Source of the DNA: UMGS946 sp048421225
GTDB lineage: Bacteria > Bacillota > Clostridia > Christensenellales > CAG-138
Direction of reading: 5' to 3'
NCBI GenBank assembly: GCA_048421225.1
Contig: DBFNRV010000069.1
Span: 1-8,222, forward strand
Length of the DNA stretch: 8,222 nucleotides
Shown here: positions 1-6,580 of the stretch, piece by piece
Layout: every line of letters begins with the position of its first letter
Position numbering within the stretch: position 1 is the stretch's first letter
The notes under the pieces: generated by a model
Told to the model about the DNA's origin: nothing
Databases searched by the model: none
Seen by the model: the letters and a program-made list of their open reading frames with translations, nothing else
Made by a program: the position numbers and the translations under genes

Positions 1-22
1 TGTTTAGACTTTCAGCGTTTGC

Positions 23-48
23 TTATAAGCGTTTATAAGAATTTATAA
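23..48. repeat. Three TTATAA units at exact 10-bp spacing
   Basis: TTATAA occurs at 23-28, 33-38 and 43-48, one helical turn apart, so all copies face the same side of the DNA. The first lies in the perfect 10-bp palindrome GCTTATAAGC (21-30). AGCGTTT also repeats at 14-20 and 28-34. The block lies about 75 bp upstream of the -35 box of the MarR operon. It could be a regulator-binding or bendable AT-rich element, but no function is shown and short AT repeats arise easily by chance. Confidence 0.4.
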
Positions 49-123
49 AGCGATTTTGAGCTATTCCATCAACAAAGAATAACGAAATATTTGTATATAA
101 TGAAACAACGGCTATAAATCATA

Positions 124-152
124 TTGACCTTTTAAAATGGAGCGGCTATAAT
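124..152 (+). promoter_or_regulatory. Sigma-A-type promoter of the MarR-ABC-ABC operon
   Basis: The -35 box TTGACC (124-129) and the perfect -10 box TATAAT (147-152) are separated by 17 bp, the optimal spacing. The predicted start of transcription is near 159-160, inside the palindrome at 154-167 and about 30 bp before the MarR start codon. No other promoter of similar quality is visible up to 4118, so it probably serves all three genes. Confidence 0.8.
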
Positions 153-153
153 A

Positions 154-167
154 GTTGCGTTCGCAAC
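154..167. promoter_or_regulatory. Palindrome over the transcription start, candidate MarR operator
   Basis: GTTGCG-TT-CGCAAC is a perfect inverted repeat with 6-bp arms and a 2-bp centre. It begins 2 bp after the -10 box and covers the predicted transcription start. MarR-family dimers typically bind short palindromes that overlap their own promoter, and the first gene here encodes a MarR protein. Autorepression through this site is therefore the simplest reading. It is inference from position and symmetry; no second copy was found in the window. Confidence 0.5.
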
Positions 168-177
168 GAAATTTAAT

Positions 178-181
178 GGAG
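178..181 (+). promoter_or_regulatory. Ribosome binding site that favours the second ATG of the MarR gene
   Basis: GGAG at 178-181 is only 2 bases from the ATG at 184 but 8 bases from the in-frame ATG at 190. Normal Shine-Dalgarno spacing therefore favours position 190 as the start. Confidence 0.6.
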
Positions 182-189
182 CAATGATA

Positions 190-642
190 ATGAGTTCTCT
201 AACAAGATGTATCAGTGTAATAGCACGCTGTTCAGCCCTTAGGCGCTCGCAGGCTTTTAAAAGCATAGGGATAACGGGATGCCAGCACACATATATACTC
301 AATGTATGCAGAAACCCGGGAATATCCCAGGAACAGCTTGCCAACAAAATATATATACATAAAAGTAATGTTGCAAGGCAGGTAGCGCTGCTGGATAAGG
401 CAGGCTTTTTAACCAGGGCGCCAAGTTCTCAGGATAAGCGGGTAATGCTGATTTATCCAACCGATAAGGCTGAAGCCGCCTATCCCGTAATTTTGCAGGT
501 GCTGAAAGAATGGCATGATTATCTAATTATGGACTTTTCAAAAGAGGAACAGTTGTTGCTGGAAAAGATGATGAATCATGTCATGGACAGGGCAAGAAGC
601 TATATTGACGAGCATCCGGAAGAGAGCAACGGCGAGATATGA
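190..642 (+). CDS. MarR-family transcriptional regulator
   Basis: A 150-residue winged-helix regulator, typical of MarR length. Starting at the ATG at 190 (an ATG at 184 gives two more residues), it shows an N-terminal dimerisation helix, a helix-turn-helix at about residues 43-70 (NPGISQEQLANKI, then the recognition helix with KSNVARQVALLDKAG), a wing with the family motif DKRVMLIYPT at about 82-92, and a long C-terminal dimerisation helix. MarR proteins usually repress nearby genes and release DNA on binding a small molecule or on cysteine oxidation. Four cysteines lie in the first 40 residues (7, 14, 31, 40), so redox sensing is possible but unproven. It is the first gene of an operon with two ABC exporter genes; its TGA overlaps the next ATG (ATGA, 639-642), which suggests translational coupling. 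The likely role is local control of the pump. Confidence 0.9.
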   Translation: MSSLTRCISVIARCSALRRSQAFKSIGITGCQHTYILNVCRNPGISQEQLANKIYIHKSNVARQVALLDKAGFLTRAPSSQDKRVMLIYPTDKAEAAYPVILQVLKEWHDYLIMDFSKEEQLLLEKMMNHVMDRARSYIDEHPEESNGEI

Positions 643-2345
643 GAAGGATATTATCATATATCAGGCCCTATTTGGGACGGATGGGCATAGGTCTATTAAT
701 AAAGTTTACAGGGACTATTATGGATCTGGCGCTGCCCTGGTGCTTAGCCTACATGATTGATGATGTTGTGCCTCTGAAGGACAGGGGACAGATCTATCTG
801 TGGGGAGGGATGATGCTTGCGTTTAGCGCGATAGCCGTTATCAACAATATAGCCGCAAACCGCATGGCGTCGCGCGTGGCAAGGGACGCTACGCGAAACA
901 TCAGGCACGACCTTTATAGCAGGATATCCATGTTGTCATGCAGGCAGTATGATGATGTTACTATTCCAAGCCTGATATCAAGACTAACTTCCGATACGTA
1001 CAATATGAACAGGATGCTCGGAATGATGCAACGTATAGGCGTTCGCGCCCCTATACTGCTTCTTGGAGGAGTTGCTGTAACGCTGATATTGGATGCCAGG
1101 TTGAGCCTGGTGTTGTTATGCACTTTGCCGCTGATTGGGCTAGGAATAGTTCTTATATCAAGAAAAGGAATACCATTATACAGCAAGCTTCAGAGATCGG
1201 GCGATAAGATGGTGCGCACGGTGAGGGATAATGTAACGGGGATCAGGGTTATAAAGGCGCTTTCCAAAACGGAGTATGAAAGGACCAAGTTTGAATCGGT
1301 AAACAACGAGGTTGTTAAGGCTGAAAAGAAGGCCGGTATGGTGATGGCGGCGACAAATCCTCTGATGAACATGCTTTTAAACGTTGGTCTTACCTTTGTC
1401 ATAGTAACCGGAGCGTTCCTGGTTCAGGACGGGATTAGCGAACCTGGCAAAATTATCGCGTTTCTTACGTACTTTACCATTATTTTAAACGCGATGCTGT
1501 CAATAAACCGTATATTCGTCATGTACTCGCAGGCAAGCGCCTCCGCAAAGAGAATAGCGGAGGTACTGGATACGCCGCTTGATATGCCTTTAAGGGAAGC
1601 GGACTCGATTGCCACTGAGGATCATATAAGATTTGAAAACGTGAGCTTTTCCTATAACAATGTGCAGGATTCGCTTACCGATATAGATTTTACCCTTGAA
1701 CATGGCCAAGTTTTAGGGGTTATGGGGGCGACAGGAAGCGGAAAGACCACACTTATACTGCTGTTGCAGAGATTCTATGAGACAAGCAAAGGAACGGTGC
1801 GAATCGATGGCAGGAACGTAAATTGTATCCCTGGCGATGAGCTTCACAACATGTTTGGCATAGCCTTTCAGAGCGACACGCTGTTTGCGGATACAATACG
1901 CGAAAATATAGACTTTGGGCGAGGCCTTCCGATGGAGCGGATAGAGCTTGCCGCCAGGTGCGCACAGGCCTATGAGTTCATCAGCTCATTGCCGGATGGC
2001 TATAACCATATGCTGACATCAAAAGCAACCAATCTTTCGGGTGGTCAGAAGCAGCGCCTGCTCATAGCCCGCGCCCTGGCGGGGAGCCCCAGAATATTAA
2101 TACTAGACGACTCGAGTAGCGCGCTTGATTACAGGACGGACGCCGCAATGCGTCAGGCGGTTAGGGAAAGCTTCCCTGATACTACAACGATACTTATAGC
2201 CCAAAGAGTGAGTTCAGTTCGGCACGCTGATAAAATTATTATGCTTGATGAGGGGCGGATAGTAGGAATCGGCTCCCATGAACAGCTGATGAATACATGT
2301 CCGGTATATAGAGAAACCGCTAGAACCCAAATGGGGGTGGAGTAA
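639..2345 (+). CDS. ABC exporter half-transporter, degenerate-site subunit of a heterodimer
   Basis: A 568-residue half-transporter: six membrane helices in about residues 15-290, then an ATPase domain from about 328. Visible motifs are A-loop Y339, Walker A GATGSGKT 363-370 (K369), Q-loop Q411, canonical signature LSGGQ 466-470, Walker B ILILD 486-490 and D-loop SALD 494-497. Two catalytic positions depart from consensus: the residue after Walker B is Asp (D491) instead of Glu, and the H-loop is Gln (IAQR, Q522) instead of His. This pattern is known for the non-hydrolysing site of heterodimeric exporters such as LmrCD, BmrCD and TM287/288. The protein should pair with the next gene product and move small hydrophobic compounds out through the membrane; the substrate is unknown. 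The start is set by the ATGA overlap with the MarR gene. Its own ribosome site is weak (GGCGAG, 631-636), so translation is probably coupled. Confidence 0.93.
   Translation: MRRILSYIRPYLGRMGIGLLIKFTGTIMDLALPWCLAYMIDDVVPLKDRGQIYLWGGMMLAFSAIAVINNIAANRMASRVARDATRNIRHDLYSRISMLSCRQYDDVTIPSLISRLTSDTYNMNRMLGMMQRIGVRAPILLLGGVAVTLILDARLSLVLLCTLPLIGLGIVLISRKGIPLYSKLQRSGDKMVRTVRDNVTGIRVIKALSKTEYERTKFESVNNEVVKAEKKAGMVMAATNPLMNMLLNVGLTFVIVTGAFLVQDGISEPGKIIAFLTYFTIILNAMLSINRIFVMYSQASASAKRIAEVLDTPLDMPLREADSIATEDHIRFENVSFSYNNVQDSLTDIDFTLEHGQVLGVMGATGSGKTTLILLLQRFYETSKGTVRIDGRNVNCIPGDELHNMFGIAFQSDTLFADTIRENIDFGRGLPMERIELAARCAQAYEFISSLPDGYNHMLTSKATNLSGGQKQRLLIARALAGSPRILILDDSSSALDYRTDAAMRQAVRESFPDTTTILIAQRVSSVRHADKIIMLDEGRIVGIGSHEQLMNTCPVYRETARTQMGVE
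2339..2342 (+). promoter_or_regulatory. Ribosome binding site of the second ABC gene
   Basis: GGAG at 2339-2342 lies 6 bases before the ATG at 2349, inside the last codons of the preceding gene. It supports that start and independent ribosome loading on the second subunit. Confidence 0.7.
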
Positions 2346-2348
2346 GCT

Positions 2349-4118
2349 ATGCCTAGAAACGATAATCCAAGGGAAAAGCCTCGTGATCCTAAAAAGGTGT
2401 TAATTCGCCTTGGCCGGTATATGCTCAGGTATAAATGGCTGATGTTAATTGCAATAATTCTGAGTTTTGGAAGCAACCTGCTTCAACTGGTGGGACCCAT
2501 GCTGTCGGGCTATGCTATAAATGCAATAGAGCCAGGTCCGGGGAATGTGGATTTCCAGCAGGTATTCCATTATGCGGGGCTGATGCTGTGCTTTTTTGCC
2601 GTATCCTCCATTCTTGGTTATGCGCTTTCTATTCTAATGATACATATAAGCCAAAAGATCGTATTTAACATGCGCAAAGATGTATTTAATAAGCTGATGG
2701 AGCTTCCAGTTAGTTTTTTTGATAAATACCAAACTGGGGATATCCTCAGCCGGATCTCATATGATATAGATACGGTAAACACATCGCTGTCAAACGACCT
2801 TGTTCAGATACTAACAAGCGTTATAACTGTAGTAGGGTCTCTTGCAATGATGATAAGCCTATCGACTAAACTTGTGCTTGTATTTGCGGTTACGGTTCCC
2901 ATGTCGATCATATTCACCAGATATATGACAAGAAAGGTAAAGCCGCTTTTCAGAAGCCGTTCGGCAAAGCTTGGCGAACTTAACGGATTTGTTGAGGAGA
3001 TGGTATCAGGTCAGAAAACCATACGTGCGTATAACCGCGAGCAGGTCATAATAGGACGGTTTGACAACTTTAACGATGCTGCGGTGGAAGCCTATTACAA
3101 GGCCGACTATTATGGAAGCATGACCGGACCATCGGTCAACTTCATCAATAATCTGTCGCTTTCATTGATCAGCGTATTTGGCGCGCTTATGTACCTGAGC
3201 GGGCAGCTCACACTGGGAAACGTGTCGTCGTTTGTGCTGTATTCTAGAAAGTTTTCAGGGCCGATAAACGAGGCGGCAAATATACTAAGTGAACTTCAAT
3301 CGGCCAGCGCGGCAGCAGAGCGTATATTCCGTCTTCTTGACGAGCCCATTGAACCCGCTGATGAGCTCGACGCAGCAGAGCTAAAACATGACGGGGGAGA
3401 GGTGCGCGTTGAAAACGTGGATTTCGGATATGAGCAGGGTAAGCTTGTGCTGCAAAACCTCAGCCTGTTGGCCAGTCCTGGAAAGCTGATAGCCATCGTA
3501 GGCCCCACTGGGTCGGGAAAAACTACTTTAATCAACCTACTTATGCGCTTTTACGACCCTAACTCGGGATCAATAAAAATAGACGGAACGGATATAAAAA
3601 GGCTAACCAGGAGCAGCCTTAGGGGTTCGTTTGCAATGGTTTTGCAGGATACATGGCTGTTTAACGGTACAATATTTGAAAACATAGCATACGGATGTGA
3701 CAGCGCTACAAGGGAACAGGTTGAGTCTGCCGCAAAGGCGGCGAGGATACACAGGTCCATAATGCAGCTTCCTGATGGATATGATACGCTTCTAACCGAG
3801 GACGGCGTAAATATATCCAAGGGGCAAAAACAGCTTTTAACCATTGCAAGGGCAATGCTTCAGGACGCGAACATGCTAATTCTTGACGAGGCAACCTCCA
3901 ACGTCGACACGCGTACAGAGCTTCAGATTCAGGCCGCAATGCGCAAACTCATGGAAAATAAAACCTGCTTTGTAATTGCGCACAGGTTGTCTACAATACA
4001 AAACGCCGACCTGATACTGGTGGTACGCGACGGGCGGATCGTTGAACAGGGTAGGCATGATGATTTACTTAATATGAAAGGGTTCTACTCACAGCTCTAC
4101 CACGCTCAGTTTGAATAG
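2349..4118 (+). CDS. ABC exporter half-transporter, catalytic subunit of the heterodimer
   Basis: A 589-residue half-transporter with about 20 extra hydrophilic N-terminal residues, six membrane helices between about 30 and 305, and an ATPase domain from about 350. Motifs: A-loop Y361, Walker A GPTGSGKT 385-392 (K391), Q-loop Q433, Walker B MLILDE with catalytic E514, D-loop SNVD 517-520 and H-loop H545 (IAHRLST). The signature is ISKGQ (489-493) instead of LSGGQ. The departure mirrors the partner: the partner's weak Walker B/H-loop faces this weak signature, while this subunit's full catalytic set faces the partner's intact LSGGQ, leaving one competent and one degenerate ATP site. The gene starts 3 bp after the upstream stop. 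It is most like multidrug or lipid exporters of the LmrD/BmrD group; the substrate is not predictable. It is the last gene of the operon. Confidence 0.93.
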   Translation: MPRNDNPREKPRDPKKVLIRLGRYMLRYKWLMLIAIILSFGSNLLQLVGPMLSGYAINAIEPGPGNVDFQQVFHYAGLMLCFFAVSSILGYALSILMIHISQKIVFNMRKDVFNKLMELPVSFFDKYQTGDILSRISYDIDTVNTSLSNDLVQILTSVITVVGSLAMMISLSTKLVLVFAVTVPMSIIFTRYMTRKVKPLFRSRSAKLGELNGFVEEMVSGQKTIRAYNREQVIIGRFDNFNDAAVEAYYKADYYGSMTGPSVNFINNLSLSLISVFGALMYLSGQLTLGNVSSFVLYSRKFSGPINEAANILSELQSASAAAERIFRLLDEPIEPADELDAAELKHDGGEVRVENVDFGYEQGKLVLQNLSLLASPGKLIAIVGPTGSGKTTLINLLMRFYDPNSGSIKIDGTDIKRLTRSSLRGSFAMVLQDTWLFNGTIFENIAYGCDSATREQVESAAKAARIHRSIMQLPDGYDTLLTEDGVNISKGQKQLLTIARAMLQDANMLILDEATSNVDTRTELQIQAAMRKLMENKTCFVIAHRLSTIQNADLILVVRDGRIVEQGRHDDLLNMKGFYSQLYHAQFE

Positions 4119-4167
4119 AGTATAGGAATTGCTACCTAAAATTGATTAATAGAGCCATAATTAAGCC

Positions 4168-4177
4168 GGTTATAACC
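4168..4177. repeat. Short palindrome in the convergent intergenic gap
   Basis: GGTTATAACC is a perfect 10-bp palindrome in the 100-bp gap between the convergent ABC operon and yunB. A second weak inverted repeat, TTAACT (4201-4206) and AGTTAA (4213-4218), abuts the yunB stop. Neither has the GC-rich stem and T-run of an intrinsic terminator. No function is assigned. Confidence 0.25.
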
Positions 4178-4218
4178 ATAACTGTCTTTGCGCTTTGCCT
4201 TTAACTTTAATGAGTTAA

Positions 4219-4905
4219 TTACGGTATTTCAGTTGGAATGAGGTTAAGCATATCCTCCTCATTTGCAACGTTTGTATATACCTGGGGAACGTCGCCTACG
4301 ATCACGCCTTCAGCCACGGCCATTTCGGCGCTTACGGTAATATCCTCCCATACGCTTGGCAAAATCAGCTTAAGGGAGGCAGTGAGCCGCACTTTTACCC
4401 TGTATAGCGTCTGATTAATTCCAGCAGATTTGAGCTCGGACGTGAACTCGCTTACCACGCTTCCGGCAGGCTCAAATTTCACCCTTATGTCAGGCCCTAC
4501 TCCAGCGAGAAATGGAATATTGGTCAATGTGCCAATCGGTATGGCGATACCCTGTTCCCCGATTTCTGCAATCCGCTTCTGTGCCGACTCACTGCTCGAT
4601 GCTGCGAGGGTATTCATTTTAGCGGTATCCGCGTGGAGCATATATACATTGCCGGAGGCATTGTTCATTGATATAAGCTGGGCGTATACTTCGTCTTTTG
4701 ACATGGCCTCAATTATCGACTCGTTCAGCGCCGTGGATGTTAACGAGGTTATCCTGGCTTCGGCAAGGGAAAGCGCTGCGGGGTTCATGTTTATTCCAAC
4801 TGAGACGAATATGGCGGAAAATATGACAACCAGAAACACAAGCACTATAAGCAACCGTTTTCTCAAATAGCGCCATCTGCGATGCTTTTTTTTTCTGGTT
4901 TCCAT
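4219..4905 (-). CDS. yunB: Sporulation protein YunB
   Basis: A 228-residue protein with a very basic N-terminus (residues 2-17), one membrane anchor at about 17-36 and an extracytoplasmic domain. Family landmarks are GNV..L.ADT..MN (85-98), IAEIGEQGIAIPIGTLT (112-128), the GVGP motif (135-138), SAGINQTLYRV (160-170) and, near the end, AEGVIVGDVPQVY (198-210). This set is recognisable as YunB, a protein of spore formers; in Bacillus subtilis the gene belongs to the mother-cell sigma-E regulon. Its biochemical activity is not known. The start at 4905 is supported by a strong GGAGG site. It is transcribed leftward, convergent with the ABC operon and separated from pepT by a terminator, so it is probably a single-gene unit. 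It is the best evidence in the window that the host makes endospores. Confidence 0.9.
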   Translation of the reverse strand: METRKKKHRRWRYLRKRLLIVLVFLVVIFSAIFVSVGINMNPAALSLAEARITSLTSTALNESIIEAMSKDEVYAQLISMNNASGNVYMLHADTAKMNTLAASSSESAQKRIAEIGEQGIAIPIGTLTNIPFLAGVGPDIRVKFEPAGSVVSEFTSELKSAGINQTLYRVKVRLTASLKLILPSVWEDITVSAEMAVAEGVIVGDVPQVYTNVANEEDMLNLIPTEIP

Positions 4906-4909
4906 GTTG

Positions 4910-4914
4910 CCTCC
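4910..4914 (-). promoter_or_regulatory. Ribosome binding site of yunB
   Basis: On the minus strand GGAGG lies 4 bases before the ATG at 4905. The match is strong though the spacing is slightly short, and it fixes the yunB start. Confidence 0.7.
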
Positions 4915-4950
4915 ATACGGCTTTGCCGGGCATAAGGATGGTATATCATC

Positions 4951-4980
4951 ATTATATGCTTAAAGAGCTATGAACGATAC
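4951..4980 (-). promoter_or_regulatory. Candidate sigma-E-like promoter of yunB
   Basis: On the minus strand CATATAAT (4958-4951) matches the sigma-E -10 pattern CATACA-T closely. GTATCGT (4980-4974), 15 bp upstream, is a partial match to the sigma-E -35 pattern. The hexamer at the sigma-A -35 position is poor, so sporulation control is favoured over a housekeeping promoter. The -10 also contains TATAAT, so sigma-A use is not excluded. The start of transcription would be near 4944. Confidence 0.4.
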
Positions 4981-5013
4981 AAAAAATTGCTCCCTTGGGA
5001 TAACCAAAGGAGC
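4981..5013 (-). terminator. Intrinsic terminator of pepT
   Basis: Read on the minus strand, GCTCCTTTGG and CCAAGGGAGC form a 10-bp stem (one G-U pair) around a 5-base loop (stem positions 5013-4989), followed by AATTTTTT (4988-4981). It starts 14 bases after the pepT stop. On the plus strand the same stem has a C-A mismatch and no T-run, so it acts leftward. It insulates yunB from pepT transcription. Confidence 0.9.
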
Positions 5014-5027
5014 AGAGCGCGTAAACA

Positions 5028-6236
5028 TCAGTCTGTCATCCGTTTTACTATACCCAGTAGGATATCAACGGTCCTTTCCATTGATTGAACCGGTATATAC
5101 TCATATCTGCCGTGAAAATTTTCCCCTCCTGTACAAAGATTTGGACAAGGAAGCCCCATGAATGAAAGCCGCGCACCGTCGGTGCCCCCACGCACGGGCG
5201 TAATAATAGGCTCTATTCCCAAGTCGCGCATGACCTCGCACGCGCTATCGATCAGATGCATATGCGGTAACAGCTTTTCTTTCATATTATAATATGAATC
5301 AGTAATATCTATCTCCAAAGTGCCTTTCCCATATCTTGCATTGATGTACTCAGCCCCCAATTTCATAAGCTCTTTCATATGTTCAAACTTACGCCTATCA
5401 TGATCACGAATTATATACTCCACCCTTGTGCTTTCAACGCAGCCCTCAAAGGAAGTAAGATGGATAAATCCCTCATACCCGTCGGTATACTCTGGCCTGG
5501 CGGCCGAAGGAAGCATGCTGTCATATTCATGGGCTACATGAATGGAATTTACCATCTTTCCCTTTGCCTCGCCTGGATGTATTCCGCGGCCGTTTATTTT
5601 AATTTTGACACCCGCGGCGTTAAAGTTCTCATATTCAATCGATCCTAGCTCCCCTCCGTCAACCGTATATGCATAATCCGCGCCAAATCCTTTTACGTCA
5701 AACATATCCGCGCCCCTTCCTACTTCTTCGTCGGGGGTAAAGCCAATGCATATATCTCCGTGCCTGATTTCGGGACTGTTCATGAGTATTTCAGCAAGGG
5801 CCATTATCTCGGCTATCCCCGCCTTATCGTCGGCGCCTAGCAGCGTAGTGCCATCGGTAACGATTAAATCCTGGCCAACATACCTTTTTAGCGATGGGAA
5901 ATCCGATGCTGAGAGCACGGTGTTTTTATTAAGCTCTATATCCACCCCATCGTATTGTTTTACAATACGGGGACGGACGTTCGCCCCAGGCGCATCGGGC
6001 GAGGTATCCATATGCGCTATAAAGCCTAAAACGGGAATGCCGTCGGTATTGGCTTCAATCCTTGCATATACATATCCGTGGTTATCCATATGCGCATTCT
6101 TAATCCCCAGGGCCTTCAGCTCGATCACAAGATTCTCGGCAAGCAGCTTTTGTTTGTCTGTGCTGGGAATTGCATCCTGATCGTGCATTGACGCCATATC
6201 AAAGGCTGCATACTTCAAAAAGCAAGGGTTTCGCAT
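5028..6236 (-). CDS. pepT: Peptidase T (tripeptide aminopeptidase), N-terminus replaced by IS sequence
   Basis: Cytoplasmic M20-family zinc aminopeptidase that removes the N-terminal residue of tripeptides. From the ATG at 6236 it has 402 residues, against 408 in E. coli PepT. Expected metal and catalytic residues are present: H75 and D77 (AHMDTSPD), D136 (LGADDKAG), E170/E171 (TPDEEVG), D193 (YTVDGG) and H375 (NFHGRYEY); HPG at 220-222 and RGGTDGA near 349-355 are also intact. Native similarity begins at FLKYAAFD, which matches E. coli residue 8 onward. Everything upstream is antisense IS481-like transposase. The native start and about seven codons are lost, and the first five codons (MRNPC) come from the IS remnant. 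The frame stays open to an ATG at 6350, but that extension is IS-derived. No good ribosome site or promoter is visible before 6236, so expression is doubtful although the protein itself looks sound. It ends at a strong terminator. Confidence 0.85.
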   Translation of the reverse strand: MRNPCFLKYAAFDMASMHDQDAIPSTDKQKLLAENLVIELKALGIKNAHMDNHGYVYARIEANTDGIPVLGFIAHMDTSPDAPGANVRPRIVKQYDGVDIELNKNTVLSASDFPSLKRYVGQDLIVTDGTTLLGADDKAGIAEIMALAEILMNSPEIRHGDICIGFTPDEEVGRGADMFDVKGFGADYAYTVDGGELGSIEYENFNAAGVKIKINGRGIHPGEAKGKMVNSIHVAHEYDSMLPSAARPEYTDGYEGFIHLTSFEGCVESTRVEYIIRDHDRRKFEHMKELMKLGAEYINARYGKGTLEIDITDSYYNMKEKLLPHMHLIDSACEVMRDLGIEPIITPVRGGTDGARLSFMGLPCPNLCTGGENFHGRYEYIPVQSMERTVDILLGIVKRMTD

Positions 6237-6570
6237 CGAATGCGTCCAGACAGATAACGGCTTTGAGTTTACCAACCGTTTCGCGCAGTCCAAGCGCGAA
6301 ATTATCACGCTCTTTGAGAAAACAGCCTCCGATCTGGGCATTCGGCACAAGCTGATCCGTCCCTATACCCCGCGACACAACGGCAAAGTAGAACGCAGCC
6401 ACCGCGAGGATCAGCGCCGCTTCTATGACACGCACAGCTTCTACTCGCTCTCCGATTTCGATGCACAGCGAGCTGTGCATCGAAGAGCCTCCAATAACCG
6501 TCCTATGCGTCCTTTACAGTATAGCTCACCTAATGCTTTCCTTCGTGCCTATACTGTCCAACATGTTTGA
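6214..6570 (+). pseudogene. Truncated IS481-like transposase (integrase core, 3' part)
   Basis: About 118 codons remain of a protein normally over 300 residues long. The reading frame is intact to TGA and contains most of the integrase core: VQTDNGFEF (second catalytic Asp), LGIRHKLIRPYTPRHNGKVERSHRE (third catalytic residue, Glu of KVER) and the conserved tail YSLSDF...NNRPMRPL...SPNAFL. The N-terminal DNA-binding region and the first catalytic Asp are missing, and no start codon is visible in a sensible place, so it is a dead fragment. The left boundary is approximate because the pepT and transposase frames meet on opposite strands there. Confidence 0.85.
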
Positions 6571-6580
6571 CAAACCTACA
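6555..6580. repeat. Right terminal inverted repeat of the IS remnant
   Basis: The 26-bp end begins TGTCCAACATG and finishes GACAAACCTACA. Its inverse would start TGTAGGTTTG, the expected TG...CA end structure of IS481-like elements. The transposase stop lies inside it. The exact inner limit is a guess because no left copy exists here for comparison. Confidence 0.65.

Larger units (their letters stand above)
6214..6580 (+). mobile_element. Right-end remnant of an IS481-like insertion sequence
   Basis: About 367 bp: the 3' third of a DDE transposase gene, its stop codon, and the right terminus. The stop (6568-6570) lies inside the terminal repeat, and the element ends in CA at 6580; both features are usual for IS481-family ends. 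No left end is present in the window. The left breakpoint falls between about 6205 and 6222, where pepT similarity on the other strand begins. The piece uses CGN arginine codons almost exclusively, unlike the AGA/AGG-rich neighbours, which fits a foreign origin. It cannot transpose on its own. Confidence 0.8.

Noticed and set aside
91..101. Second TATAAT (96-101) as an alternative promoter
   Set aside because: The sequence 17 bp upstream (CAAAGA) does not resemble a -35 box; the promoter at 124-152 is far better.
109..151. CGGCTATAA repeated at 109-117 and 143-151
   Set aside because: The second copy is part of the -10 region, and the first has no suitable -35 box. A 9-bp repeat in AT-rich sequence is weak evidence for an operator pair.
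4430..4870. 146-codon plus-strand frame opposite yunB
   Set aside because: It is antisense to a clearly recognised YunB and shows no family motif and no good ribosome site.
5746..6180. 144-codon plus-strand frame opposite pepT
   Set aside because: It is a shadow of conserved PepT codons, with Ser/Ile-rich composition and no recognisable motif.
6237..6350. N-terminal extension of pepT to the ATG at 6350 (38 extra residues)
   Set aside because: The extension is the antisense of conserved transposase codons and has no similarity to PepT; no ribosome site precedes it. The ATG at 6236 restores the family's usual length.
6170..6480. Other open frames over the IS remnant (plus 6170-6355, minus 6199-6480)
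   Set aside because: They overlap the transposase frame, which alone shows conserved motifs (TDNG, PYTPRHNGKVERSHRE).
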